Shown here: in pieces, positions 1 through 10,525 of the stretch
Position numbering within the stretch: position 1 is the first letter of the stretch
How the letters are laid out: each line of letters opens with the position of its first letter
Origin: Nemertoderma westbladi
Taxonomy: Eukaryota; Xenacoelomorpha; Nemertodermatida; Nemertodermatidae
DNA length: 64,000 nucleotides
Direction: 5' to 3'
NCBI GenBank assembly: GCA_032718475.1
Contig: JAUCBJ010008860.1
Span: forward strand, 23,024-87,023
Made by a program: the position numbers and the translations under genes
The notes under the pieces: generated by a model
The model's database searches: none
Told to the model about the DNA's origin: nothing
Seen by the model: the letters and a program-made list of their open reading frames with translations, nothing else

Positions 1-26
1 TCAGACACCATCAGTGCAATGGTCTC

Positions 27-40
27 CCGCTAGAGGGCCA
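27..40 (+). promoter_or_regulatory. CTCF-like motif, copy 1
   Basis: CCGCTAGAGGGCCA agrees with most positions of the bilaterian CTCF core (CCASYAGRKGGCRS). The match is by eye only. An identical copy lies at 172-185. Binding is not shown, and many transposons carry similar words. Confidence 0.25.
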
Positions 41-171
41 CATGTCTAAACATTAAATGCCCTCCCATTTCTTTGCTTTTAATCCGTTTAAGCTGAAACT
101 TGGCAGATATGTATTAGACCATTAGCTGTGACTTTCAAAGGAGGCGAATCCATCTGCAGTTCTCCAGTCTG

Positions 172-185
172 CCGCTAGAGGGCCA
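172..185 (+). promoter_or_regulatory. CTCF-like motif, copy 2
   Basis: This is an exact repeat of the motif at 27-40, in the same orientation. It is followed by the word aaaggtctgaaag, which also occurs inside the leaders of the two BEL-like units, so the motif may have travelled with a mobile sequence. Confidence 0.25.
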
Positions 186-520
186 AAGGTCTGAAAGTGA
201 AAACAACTAACGACGACAACTATTTGCATAAATTGACCCACCCCCTAACAGTGTCAATTCGCTAAGGCTTCGCCAACTTCGTGCTGCGCGAAGTCCCCAC
301 TTCGTGTATTGTTTGATTACTGTCTGGGTTGCAGATGGATTTTAAAGTCGTTTTAGAGGTTTAGATAAGACGCCATTTGATTGGTCCGAGCGACCGGGCT
401 AACTTAAATCTGCCAAACAAGGATCGGGTCAACAGCAATACGTTGCCTAATAGCACCCAAACTGTTTGACTCCAGAGCAATAGCGGAATTAGCTTAAACC
501 AACAAACTAATAATAAAACT

Positions 521-1598
521 GTGATTATATGTATAGGATGCTCCAACGCATACCAGTATAATGGGAGCCTTAGAAGACATGAACAATTCTGTTCTAAGTA
601 TCAAACTTTATACAACCTGAAAATCCTATCGGAACTCCCGTTTGCATCATCTACCGATGCGTTGAGAATTGGATCTAAACCCGGATCTTACCTGGATAAA
701 AATACCTGTAATATTGCGCTTTGGAATGTCGAGGGGGCCGGGTCAACCATTGATTCAACAGTGGACGACACATTCGTGTCGACCGATGCACTGTTACTTA
801 CGGAAACCCTAACAAATAGCTTGGTGATTCCAGGTTTCTCTTGTTTCAATGTAGACTCTGTGAGGGGAGATCAGGGTCGCCCACGAGGAGGTGTTTCAAT
901 TGCCGTGAACTCAAGGATCGCTACGATAAGTAAAGCCCGAAACTCCGGTGAAAATATTATTTCTGTTGAAACAGATATTTCTGTTGCACATTTCCGACCA
1001 AAAACTGAAGTATGTGAAATCTTACTAGAACTTATAAACACCATAAATGCGTCCAGAGTTAAGTGCTCAAAACCAATCTTACTGACGGGAGACTTTAACT
1101 GCCGCCTCGACAAGTCCGAGGAAAGAGGTGAAACTCTCAACTGCGGACTGCTCGGCGCTGGTTTACACTGTCTCAACGATCCAAATATAGCCACCTATCA
1201 TAGCTGGAATGGTCAGAGCCCTACAGACCTCGTCTTCGTGGACGCTTTTCTCGGTTATCCCAACGATAAACACGAAGCACCAGCGGATCTCGATCAAGAT
1301 TTTGCTTGACCATGATCGCGCGGATAGACCGCACAAGGTTGTTCAGATTCGTAAAATCGACCCCGATAAGCTCGAAGACTCTTTGAACCCGCAAGAGTTC
1401 AATAACGCCTTATCGAACGGAATCGACCAAGCTTATAATTATGTTACCTCAGCAATAACTAGCTCTAAGGCGACCAAACGCGAACGGAAGTCCAAACCAT
1501 GGTTTGATTCTACCTGTTACCAGTCTAAGATTGGATTGGGAGAACCATGGAATACTAAATATACATTATATGTAGATGTACATTACATGTATATTTAG
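521..1598 (+). pseudogene. LINE endonuclease region, frameshifted
   Basis: The first 262 codons begin with a possible C2HC finger (C4, C7, H20, C24). An endonuclease/exonuclease/phosphatase fold follows: NIALWNVEG near residue 65, a TETLT motif, GGVSIAV, and LTGDFNCRLD near residue 190, which is the GDFN signature. The Ser/Thr-Asp segment SPTDLVFVDAF follows. Near 1290 the frame shifts and continues to about 1598 through a basic linker ending in KPWFDSTC, typical of the region between endonuclease and RT. The catalytic SDH end of the domain is not intact. The zinc finger is inferred from spacing only. Confidence 0.8.
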
Positions 1599-1617
1599 TA
1601 TTCCATGGGAGAACCAT
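1538..1617. mobile_element. 69-bp palindromic insertion in the LINE linker
   Basis: Positions 1545-1566 and 1587-1608 are perfect 22-bp inverted arms around a 20-nt loop. The word GGGAGAACCAT occurs on both sides (1538-1548 and 1607-1617), partly shared with the arm ends. Removing one repeat and the hairpin restores the continuous LINE reading frame across the site. This looks like a miniature inverted-repeat insertion with a target duplication of about 8-11 bp; the superfamily is unknown. Confidence 0.6.
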
Positions 1618-1818
1618 TTCCAATCTCTCCTAAATCGTGATAAAGTTGAATAACTTCCTGAATTAGTCTTAATAACTGTGACGAGTTAGATGCTCCAATT
1701 GCTGCCACCGAACTAATTAAAGCTGTAAATGATCAGAAGAACGGAAAAGCCCCTTGGGCCCGACGGAATCACTAACGAGGTGCTTAAAACTGGATTCGGC
1801 CATTAACTTCACTTCCTA

Positions 1819-2640
1819 ATGGTACTATTTTCGATGTGTTTTAATTTCTCGGTCCGCCCACTCGCATGGTTGACCTCATACCTCATTCCCCTCTACAAGG
1901 GAAATGGTGCAAGGTCCTCTCCGAACTCGTACCGTGGAATCGCTCTCCTTTCGAATCTGCTGAAAATCTACACTGCTATTATGGGCAACATACTCTACGC
2001 GTGGGTGGAGAGCTGCAACGTTTTGCCCAACGCCCAGTACGCCCAACGCCAGTCTATTCCAGGTGGTCGCACCTACTGTGTATTTATAGATTTCACGAAA
2101 GCTTTCGACAGTTTAGACAGGCGTCTTTTATGTTTGAAAATGTCGAGGCTGGGAATCAGCAGAAAGTTTATCACTGCGATCTGGTCGATATTAACAATAA
2201 ACTACATCTGTATATGTATCGGAGATTATGTATTAGAACCTATCTCGCAAACAAACAGGGTCATTCAGGGAGACAAACTCCCCCACTCCTCTTCAGCTTA
2301 TTCGTATCGGATCTCCCCCTTCTTCTCTACTGCGTTATGCATGGTAATCATGTATGCTGACGACCTGGTAATTGTATCCGACTCTTTAGTAGAAGTCCAG
2401 CAAAGTCTAAAGAAGCTGGAAACGTATTGCCTCCAAAACAAACTACACGTCAACCTCCTGAAGACAAAGGCAGTTAAATTCAGACGCGGCGGTCGCCTTG
2501 CCCAATCAGACGTATTATGGTACGATGGTCAGAAGATTGAATTTGCCTCATCGTTCAACTATCTAGGAGTAGTTCTATCAACAAAAAATGGTCCAAGTAG
2601 TCACTATCACCTTTACGTTCTATACTGTAATCCGCCCTAG
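1819..2640 (+). pseudogene. LINE reverse transcriptase fragment
   Basis: The 273 codons hold an RT finger-palm core. They include LIPLYKGNG and NSYRGIALLS, motif A VFIDFTKAFDSLD, and motif C MYADDLVIVS with the catalytic YADD. The thumb-proximal KLHVNLLKTKAVKF and FNYLGVVLS follow. The motif B region (VIQGDKLPHSSS) is damaged and probably frameshifted. The start is only the first Met in an open stretch and the true frame enters from upstream. The frame runs into unrelated sequence at 2640. Confidence 0.85.
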
Positions 2641-3398
2641 GCTGTAACTGGTGCGGATGTAACTGGTGGGCAAATAGGTTGCTGTATACACTGAAAAAAG
2701 TAAGTGCCGGTTGATTTTTTAACCATTGGTTATGGATAGGTACTTGTGGTAGTGATTGATAAACCGGGGGTTAGTTTGGATCATACAAAAATGGCTGGTA
2801 GGCACTTCCGGTTACGATATTAAAACGGCGGTTTAAGATATATTGGTTATATTACCTGAAACGAAACCTAGTCATTGCGGAATTTTGCATAGAAAGTGAC
2901 GGTTGTATTAAAAAGGTGGTTATTAAATATTCAAACTGGCGGTTCTTATATTGATAAAAACATATAGTTTGCAAACCGGCGGTTTTTATGAAATGTAAAA
3001 ATGGTGGTTTTATAGAGTTTTATATAGAAGGAAATAATTTACTCTGTTTTCATTACAACAATTAAAGATGTCGACAGCAGTCGATGAAAACAGTTGCATA
3101 TAACAGCTCAACTCCAATTCATTTATTATAGAGAATATCATTATTATTTATAATTTTTCAATTATTTTTATATATTATTAAATTTATATAATAATTATCA
3201 ATTACTTTTTAATTTAACGAAACGAAAGTTTCATTTCGAGATTTACTTTTATTTCGTTATTCGTTTCGTTTAACATTTTTAGTTACGTTATTTTTCGTTT
3301 CGTTATGCCCTCCCTGGTGTTTAATATGTAGTAATCTAAAGCAACAAGTTGGGTAGTAAAGTCACAATGTTTTAGGTCCACTAGTGGTGGAGTGTAGA
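2641..3398. other. AT-rich spacer with degenerate GGCGGTT repeats
   Basis: I see no gene. From about 2690 to 3015 the words ccggttg, ggcggttt, tggtggtt and gacggttg recur every 30-60 bp, like an eroded tandem repeat. From 3215 to 3310 there are several short runs of gaaacg/cgtttcg. The segment would include the 3' UTR of the minus-strand C1orf43 homologue. Confidence 0.5.
3248..3253 (-). terminator. candidate polyadenylation signal of the C1orf43 homologue
   Basis: AATAAA is read on the minus strand about 146 nt beyond the stop codon of the terminal exon (3401-3399). Other AT-rich hexamers are nearby, so the choice is tentative. Confidence 0.35.
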
Positions 3399-3596
3399 CT
3401 AACCGGAACCCTGTCTGGAGTGCCGTCTCACTGACGAGGTAGAGACGACACTGTGTCTGGAGGAGCCGGCTCTAGAAGACGAAGCCTCGTGGGCTACCGG
3501 GATGGTTTTCCTACGGAGTCGCTGTTTCTTACGGACGCAGTTCATCATGGTCGTGAGTAACGCCATGTACGCCTCGTAGTCGTCTTCCTCGAAAGG
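3399..3596 (-). CDS. C1orf43: C1orf43 homologue, terminal coding exon 5
   Basis: On the minus strand an acceptor (tgtatttag) ends at 3597. The exon then reads 65 codons to a TAG at 3401-3399. It opens PFEEDDYEAYMALL, matching the position and pattern of the segment that follows ARYG in human C1orf43 (F..(N/D)EY..Y..AL), and then a basic, Ser/Arg-rich tail of the kind seen in the family. It begins in phase 0 and exon 4 ends in phase 0. This exon is too short and lacks a usable start, so it would be missed by ORF calling. The intron before it is 5.45 kb and is almost entirely satellite. The family is a small membrane protein reported to act in phagocytosis and to localise to Golgi or mitochondria. 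Confidence 0.85.
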   Translation of the reverse strand, partial: PFEEDDYEAYMALLTTMMNCVRKKQRLRRKTIPVAHEASSSRAGSSRHSVVSTSSVRRHSRQGSG

Positions 3597-3604
3597 CTAA
3601 ATAC

Positions 3605-4292
3605 ATTAATAAGTTCTTATAATAAAATAAAGAAGGAGTTTATATGCTAGAATAAAATAAAGAAGGAGTTTATATGCTATAATAAAATAAAGAAGGAGTT
3701 TATATGCTAGAATAAAATAAAGAAGGAGTTTATATGCTAGAATAAAATAAAGAAGGAGTTTATATGCTATAATAAAATAAAGAAGGAGTTTATATGCTAG
3801 AATAAAATAAAGAAGGAGTTTATATGCTAGAATAAAATAAAGAAGGAGTTTATATGCTAGAATAAAATAAAGAAGGAGTTTATATGCAAAAATAAAATAA
3901 AGATGGAGTTTATATGCTAGAATAAAATAAAGAAGGAGTTTATATGCTAGAATAAAATAAAGAAGGAGTTTATATGCTAGAATAAAATAAAGAAGGAGTT
4001 TATATGCTAGAATAAAATAAAGAAGGAGTTTATATGCTAAAATAAAATAAAGAAGGAGTTTATATGCTAGAATAAAATAAAGAAGGAGTTTATATGCTAT
4101 AATAAAATAAAGAAGGAGTTTATATACTATAATAAAATAAAGAAGGAGTTTATATACTATAATAAAATAAAGAAGGAGTTTACATGCTATAATAAAATAA
4201 AGAAGGAGTTTATATGCTAGAATAAAATAAAGAAGGAGTTTATATGCTAGAATAAAATAAAGAAGGAGTTTATATGCTAGAATAAAATAAAG
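3605..4292. repeat. 30-bp tandem repeat, about 22 copies
   Basis: The unit contains AATAAAATAAAGAAGGAG followed by tttatatgctag. Copies differ mainly at the last two bases (ctag, ctat, ctaa) with a few substitutions (ggagtttacatg, gatggag). The array abuts the 24-bp satellite directly at about 4293. It occupies the 3' end of the last intron of the C1orf43 homologue, only a few bases from the splice acceptor at 3597. Confidence 0.95.
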
Positions 4293-7200
4293 ATTAAATT
4301 GAAGCGTCACAGTCAATTTAAATAGAAGCGTCACAGTCAATTTAAATTGAAGCGTCACAGTCAATTTAAATTGAAGCGTCACAGTCAATTTAAATTGAAG
4401 CGTCACAGTCAATTTAAATTGAAGCGTCACAGTCAATTTAAATTGAATCGTCACAGTCAATTTAAATTGAAGCGTCACAGTCAATTTAAATTGAAGCGTC
4501 ACAGTCAATTTAAATTGAAGCGTCACAGTCAATTTAAATTGAATCGTCACAGTCAATTTAAATTGAAGCGTCACAGTCAATTTAAATTGAAGCGTCACAG
4601 TCAATTTAAATTGAAGCGTCACAGTCAATTTAAATTGAAGCGTCACAGTCAATTTAAATTGAAGCGTCACAGTCAATTTAAATTGAAGCGTCACAGTCAA
4701 TTTAAATTGAAGCGTCACAGTCAATTTAAATTGAAGCGTCACAGTCAATTTAAATTGAATCGTCACAGTCAATTTAAATTGAAGCGTCACAGTCAATTTA
4801 AATTGAAGCGTCACAGTCAATTTAAATTGAAGCGTCACAGTCAATTTAAATTGAATCGTCACAGTCAATTTAAATTGAATCGTCACAGTCAATTTAAATT
4901 GAAGCGTCACAGTCAATTTAAATTGAAGCGTCACAGTCAATTTAAATTGAAGCGTCACAGTCAATTTAAATTGAAGCGTCACAGTCAATTTAAATTGAAG
5001 CGTCACAGTCAATTTAAATTGAATCGTCACAGTCAATTTAAATTGAAGCGTCACAGTCAATTTAAATTGAATCGTCACAGTCAATTTAAATTGAAGCGTC
5101 ACAGTCAATTTAAATTGAAGCGTCGCAGTCAATTTAAATAGAAGCGTCACAGTCAATTTAAATTGAAGTGTCACAGTCAATTTAAATTGAAGCGTCACAG
5201 TCAATTTAAATTGAAGCGTCACAGTCAATTTAAATTGAATCGTCACAGTCAATTTAAATTGAAGCGTCACAGTCAATTTAAATTGAAGCGTCACAGTCAA
5301 TTTAAATTGAAGCGTCACAGTCAATTTAAATTGAATCGTCACAGTCAATTTAAATTGAAGCGTCACAGTCAATTTAAATTGAAGCGTCGCAGTCAATTTA
5401 AATAGAAGCGTCACAGTCAATTTAAATTGAAGTGTCACAGTCAATTTAAATTGAAGCGTCACAGTCAATTTAAATTGAAGCGTCACAGTCAATTTAAATA
5501 GAAGCGTCACAGTCAATTTAAATTGAAGCGTCACAGTCAATTTAAATTGAAGCGTCACAGTCAATTTAAATTGAAGCGTCACAGTCAATTTAAATTGAAG
5601 TTTCACAGTCAATTTAAATTGAAGCGTCACAGTCAATTTAAATTGAAGCGTCACAGTCAATTTAAATTGAAGCGTCACAGTCAATTTAAATTGAAGTTTC
5701 ACAGTCAATTTAAATTGAAGCGTCACAGTCAATTTAAATTGAAGCGTCACAGTCAATTTAAATTGAAGCGTCACAGTCAATTTAAATTGAAGCGTCACAG
5801 TCAATTTAAATTGAATCGTCACAGTCAATTTAAATTGAAGCGTCACAGTCAATTTAAATTGAAGCGTCACAGTCAATTTAAATTGAAGCGTCACAGTCAA
5901 TTTAAATAGAAGCGTCACAGTCAATTTAAATTGAAGCGTCACAGTCAATTTAAATTGAAGCGTCACAGTCAATTTAAATTGAAGCGTCACAGTCAATTTA
6001 AATAGAAGCGTCACAGTGAATTTAAATTGAAGCGTCACAGTCAATTTAAATTGAAGCGTCACAGTCAATTTAAATTGAAGCGTCACAGTCAATTTAAATT
6101 GAAGCGTCACAGTCAATTTAAATTGAAGCGTCACAGTCAATTTAAATAGAAGCGTCACAGTCAATTTAAATTGAATCGTCACAGTCAATTTAAATTGAAG
6201 CGTCACAGTCAATTTAAATTGAAGCGTCACAGTCAATTTAAATTGAAGCGTCACAGTCAATTTAAATTGAAGTGTCACAGTCAATTTAAATTGAAGCGTC
6301 ACAGTCAATTTAAATAGAAGCGTCACAGTCAATTTAAATTGAAGCGTCACAATCAATTTAAATTGAAGCGTCACAATCAATTTAAATTGAAGCGTCACAG
6401 TCAATTTAAATAGAAGCGTCACAGTCAATTTAAATTGAAGTTTCACAGTCAATTTAAATTGAAGCGTCACAGTCAATTTAAATTGAAGCGTCACAGTCAA
6501 TTTAAATTGAAGCGTCACAGTCAATTTAAATTGAAGCGTCACAGTCAATTTAAATTGAATCGTCACAGTCAATTTAAATTGAAGCGTCACAGTCAATTTA
6601 AATTGAAGCGTCACAGTCAATTTAAATTGAAGCGTCACAGTCAATTTAAATTGAAGCGTCACAGTCAATTTAAATTGAAGCGTCACAGTCAATTTAAATT
6701 GAAGCGTCACAGTCAATTTAAATTGAAGCGTCACAGTCAATTTAAATTGAATCGTCACAGTCAATTTAAATTGAAGCGTCACAGTCAATTTAAATTGAAG
6801 CGTCGCAGTCAATTTAAATAGAAGCGTCACAGTCAATTTAAATTGAAGTATCACAGTCAATTTAAATTGAAGCGTCACAGTCAATTTAAATTGAAGCGTC
6901 ACAGTCAATTTAAATAGAAGCGTCACAGTCAATTTAAATTGAAGCGTCACAGTCAATTTAAATTGAAGCGTCACAGTCAATTTAAATTGAAGCGTCACAG
7001 TCAATTTAAATTGAATCGTCACAGTCAATTTAAATTGAAGCGTCACAGTCAATTTAAATTGAAGCGTCGCAGTCAATTGAAATAGAAGCGTCACAGTCAA
7101 TTTAAATTGAAGTGTCACAGTCAATTTAAATTGAAGCGTCACAGTCAATTTAAATTGAAGCGTCACAGTCAATTTAAATAGAAGCGTCACAGTCAATTTA

Positions 7201-8823
7201 AATTGAAGCGTCACAGTCAATTTAAATTGAAGCGTCACAGTCAATTTAAATTGAAGCGTCACAGTCAATTTAAATTGAAGTTTCACAGTCAATTTAAATT
7301 GAAGCGTCACAGTCAATTTAAATTGAAGCGTCACAGTCAATTTAAATTGAAGCGTCACAGTCAATTTAAATTGAAGTTTCACAGTCAATTTAAATTGAAG
7401 CGTCACAGTCAATTTAAATTGAAGCGTCACAGTCAATTTAAATTGAAGCGTCACAGTCAATTTAAATTGAAGCGTCACAGTCAATTTAAATTGAATCGTC
7501 ACAGTCAATTTAAATTGAAGCGTCACAGTCAATTTAAATTGAAGCGTCACAGTCAATTTAAATTGAAGCGTCACAGTCAATTTAAATAGAAGCGTCACAG
7601 TCAATTTAAATTGAAGCGTCACAGTCAATTTAAATTGAAGCGTCACAGTCAATTTAAATTGAAGCGTCACAGTCAATTTAAATAGAAGCGTCACAGTGAA
7701 TTTAAATTGAAGCGTCACAGTCAATTTAAATTGAAGCGTCACAGTCAATTTAAATTGAAGCGTCACAGTCAATTTAAATTGAAGCGTCACAGTCAATTTA
7801 AATTGAAGCGTCACAGTCAATTTAAATAGAAGCGTCACAGTCAATTTAAATTGAATCGTCACAGTCAATTTAAATTGAAGCGTCACAGTCAATTTAAATT
7901 GAAGCGTCACAGTCAATTTAAATTGAAGCGTCACAGTCAATTTAAATTGAAGCGTCACAGTCAATTTAAATTGAAGTGTCACAGTCAATTTAAATTGAAG
8001 CGTCACAGTCAATTTAAATAGAAGCGTCACAGTCAATTTAAATTGAAGCGTCACAATCAATTTAAATTGAAGCGTCACAGTCAATTTAAATAGAAGCGTC
8101 ACAGTCAATTTAAATTGAAGTTTCACAGTCAATTTAAATTGAAGCGTCACAGTCAATTTAAATTGAAGCGTCACAGTCAATTTAAATTGAAGCGTCACAG
8201 TCAATTTAAATTGAAGAGCCACAGTCAATTTAAATTGAAGCGTCACAGTCAATTTAAATAGAAGCGTCACAGTCAATTTAAATTGAAGCGTCACAATCAA
8301 TTTAAATTGAAGCGTCACAGTCAATTTAAATAGAAGCGTCACAGTCAATTTAAATTGAATCGTCACAGTCAATTTAAATTGAAGCGTCACAGTCAATTTA
8401 AATTGAAGCGTCACAGTCAATTTAAATTGAATCGTCACAGTCAATTTAAATTGAAGCGTCACAGTCAATTTAAATTGAAGTGTCACAGTCAATTTAAATT
8501 GAAGCGTCACAGTCAATTTAAATTGAATCGTCACAGTCAATTTAAATTGAAGCGTCACAGTCAATTTAAATTGAAGTGTCACAGTCAATTTAAATTGAAG
8601 CGTCACAGTCAATTTAAATTGAAGCGTCACAGTCAATTTAAATTGAAGCGTCACAGTCAATTTAAATTGAAGCGTCACAGTCAATTTAAATTGAAGCGTC
8701 AGTCAACTTAAATTGAAGCGTCACAGTCAATTTAAATTGAAGCGTCACAGTCAATTTAAATAGAAGCGTCACAGTCAATTTAAATAGAAGCGTCACAGTC
8801 AATTTAAATTGAAGCGTCACATT
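4293..8823. repeat. 24-bp satellite, about 188 copies, with higher-order structure
   Basis: The unit is GAAGCGTCACAGTC followed by an AT-rich palindrome centred on TTTAAA. The 12-mer CAATTTAAATTG formed across unit junctions is its own reverse complement. Variants are recurrent and diagnostic (gaatcg, gaagtt, gaagtg, cacaatc, aaatag). The variant pattern from about 5160 recurs 1,680 bp later (70 units), so this is a higher-order repeat. The array lies in the last intron of the C1orf43 homologue. It ends near 8823 in a diverged copy. Confidence 0.97.
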
Positions 8824-9051
8824 CAGCGTGACTGTGAGTCAATTTCAATCAATTTAAAAAAGTTTCACTGACAAATCGAAATGTTTCACACTGATTTTCA
8901 CGAGCCAACATTTGAATAAAAAACCTAAAAATGACTTATTTTTCAATTTTTAAATGACTTACTTATAAGAATTATTTTTCTTTTTTTTTCACTTAAATAT
9001 TTTTCACAATATTTTTGTGGAAATCGAAGATGGTTTAAGATAAATCCGTAC
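8824..9051. other. intron sequence next to the satellite
   Basis: This is AT-rich sequence between the satellite edge and the exon 4 donor. It contains a few short diverged pieces of the satellite (tcacac/tttcac words) and long T runs. I see no gene. Confidence 0.5.
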
Positions 9052-9224
9052 CTTTGGTCCATATCGCGCCTGATCGTAATACTTCCCGAATCCTTCCAAT
9101 AGCGCGCTGTCTACCCCCTTACTGAGGGGCGCGTTGTGCGAGACTCGAAGTCGGTTCAGATAGTCCGACATCGGAGCTGTCGGATCGCGACTGAACGACG
9201 GTTCCAGTTTCTTTACTTGTTTAT
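9052..9224 (-). CDS. C1orf43: C1orf43 homologue, coding exon 4
   Basis: On the minus strand a pyrimidine-rich acceptor (tatctttattttag) ends at 9225. The exon carries 2 nt plus 57 codons and ends at a donor, AAAG|GTACGG, at 9052/9051. It contains PTAPMSDYLNRLR, then SKGVDSALLEGFGKYYDQ and ARYGPK. These align with the human family pattern YLLDLR...KGV..AL......Y..ARYG. The number of residues between the conserved MDA of exon 3 and this YL is the same as I recall for the human protein. An upstream ATG at 9276 belongs to the intron, not the exon. Splice phases: entry 1 nt from exon 3, exit phase 0. Confidence 0.85.
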
Positions 9225-9539
9225 CTAAAATAAAGATATCCGGCTCATCCCACTGCATACAGACTACCGACGCCATTCCTTCCGGAGACCAGCTGGTAGA
9301 AACCGTTTGATTATTCTCCCAGCATTGTATGAAAGTCTAGATCTCTTATGATTTTGTGGTGTAATTTTTCTCAGTGGAAATCTTGAGACTTTTTTATCAC
9401 AAAAATTAATTACTTTTACGAAATTAGCAACACAAACTGTAAAACAATTCATATGGTTGATTCCGCATTTAATTAACTGCCCAATGGATGTGGGGCGAGC
9501 CACGACGTGAGCTAAGCCTTAGCATAGGGGTACCATTAA

Positions 9540-10288
9540 GGAGGGGGGGGGGGGGGGGGGGGGGAGGTACACCATTTTCGGACAACTCTTCGATTTATCA
9601 CTCTCAGCGTTTCAAAATTGTTTGGTTTTGGGGCTATAATTTGGAATATAAGTGCCTAAGATGCTATTCTACATGACAGGTCAGAAAATTTTTTTTTTTC
9701 GCTAATTAATATTAGTTAATACTAGTTAACAATAAAAAAATCTTGGTTGCGCTTAAAACCCTAAGGCTTTTACAGTTTTGAACCTAATCACATGAAAGTT
9801 TTTTATATGATAGACCAAAGATGGGGCAACATAACTATCAGGCGAAATTTTGTAAAAATAATTCTGCACCGCTAGGTGGCGCTGCAAATTTATGCTAATT
9901 TTTAGGTTTGTTATAAATAGTATTAAATTTTATTAACAAAAAATTTCGAAAAGTTGCCTGATACTTTTATGCAGGGTTCTTATATACTTCTATCTAGACA
10001 CCCACAGGAAGTTTCAGACTAATTACTCAAAAATTGTAGAAGTAGCTGGGTTTTGAAGTTGACAATTTCATGAAAAAAATATTTGGAGATAATCGACCTT
10101 TCATTATACATAGTAATAGTAATTTCAATAGGATTCCCTAAATGGAAATTGTTCATAACTTGAAAACTAAAAGAGCTATTAAATAGCGGTTTTCAGATTT
10201 GTAAACACCATTCAATGGTGCATTATAATAGATAATAAAAAAAATTTCGACATATTTTGAACCAAAATGGTGTACCCCCCCCCCCCCC
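9540..10288. mobile_element. TTAA-flanked MITE with poly-G inverted termini
   Basis: The element is flanked by TTAA on both sides (9536-9539 and 10289-10292). Its left end is GGA followed by 22 G and then GTACACCATTTT. Its right end is the inverse, AAAATGGTGTAC followed by 14 C. TTAA target duplication is typical of piggyBac or Kolobok transposons. The 749-bp interior is AT-rich with no transposase, so it is non-autonomous. A CTCF-like word sits at about 9868-9882. The insertion lies inside an intron. Confidence 0.75.
9868..9882 (+). promoter_or_regulatory. CTCF-like motif inside the TTAA MITE
   Basis: The sequence ACCGCTAGGTGGCGCTG matches the CTCF core (CCRSYAGGTGGCRS) at nearly every position by eye. 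If real, a MITE would be carrying the site. No binding evidence is available. Confidence 0.3.
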
Positions 10289-10525
10289 CTTAACGAGTTG
10301 TCTGTCGTCGTCGTCTAATTTTTGATATCTATTAAGTCGGTTTAGAAAGATTCTGAAGTTCCATGGCGGCGTATTGTAAATACAAACAAGAGTATTCGGA
10401 TTGATTACAGCTAATCAGCTTATCTGAGTCTCATACTGGGCGAAGGCCCAACAAAAGTGCATCTCTTTGCATATATAGGAACCGTTGCATAGAACCCGGT
10501 GTTAATTAGCGAGACTCTACTCTGG

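Larger units (their letters stand above)
1..520. other. non-coding sequence upstream of a decayed LINE
   Basis: I see no credible gene here. Two copies of a short motif, CCGCTAGAGGGCCA, stand 145 bp apart in similar contexts, so part of the segment may be a tandemly duplicated or transposon-derived repeat. The stretch from 250 to 310 contains a small GC-rich hairpin-like sequence around the word cttcg. No promoter for the following element could be defined. Confidence 0.5.
521..2640 (+). mobile_element. decayed non-LTR retrotransposon (LINE)
   Basis: The segment contains, in the expected order, a zinc-finger-like start, an apurinic-type endonuclease domain, a linker and a reverse-transcriptase palm. 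It is broken by at least two frame changes and a 69-bp palindromic insertion, so it is inactive. The clade was not determined; the endonuclease-RT order fits the jockey/R1/I-like or RTE-like groups. It lies downstream of the last exon of the minus-strand C1orf43 homologue and in the opposite orientation. Confidence 0.85.

Noticed and set aside
3606-8684. A 1,692-codon minus-strand frame of TVTLQFKL and YKLLLYFILA repeats as a protein gene
   Set aside because: It follows from satellite units of 24 and 30 bp lacking stops in one frame. It has no non-repeat domain and crosses the last intron of a spliced gene.
4347-8711. Plus-strand frames of HSQFKLKR repeats (264, 80, 128 and 118 codons)
   Set aside because: They are readings of the same 24-bp satellite; each ends at the first tagaag variant unit.
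9004-9276. A 90-codon gene starting at the ATG at 9276
   Set aside because: The true exon begins at the acceptor at 9225 and ends at the donor at 9052. The extra codons at both ends are intron.
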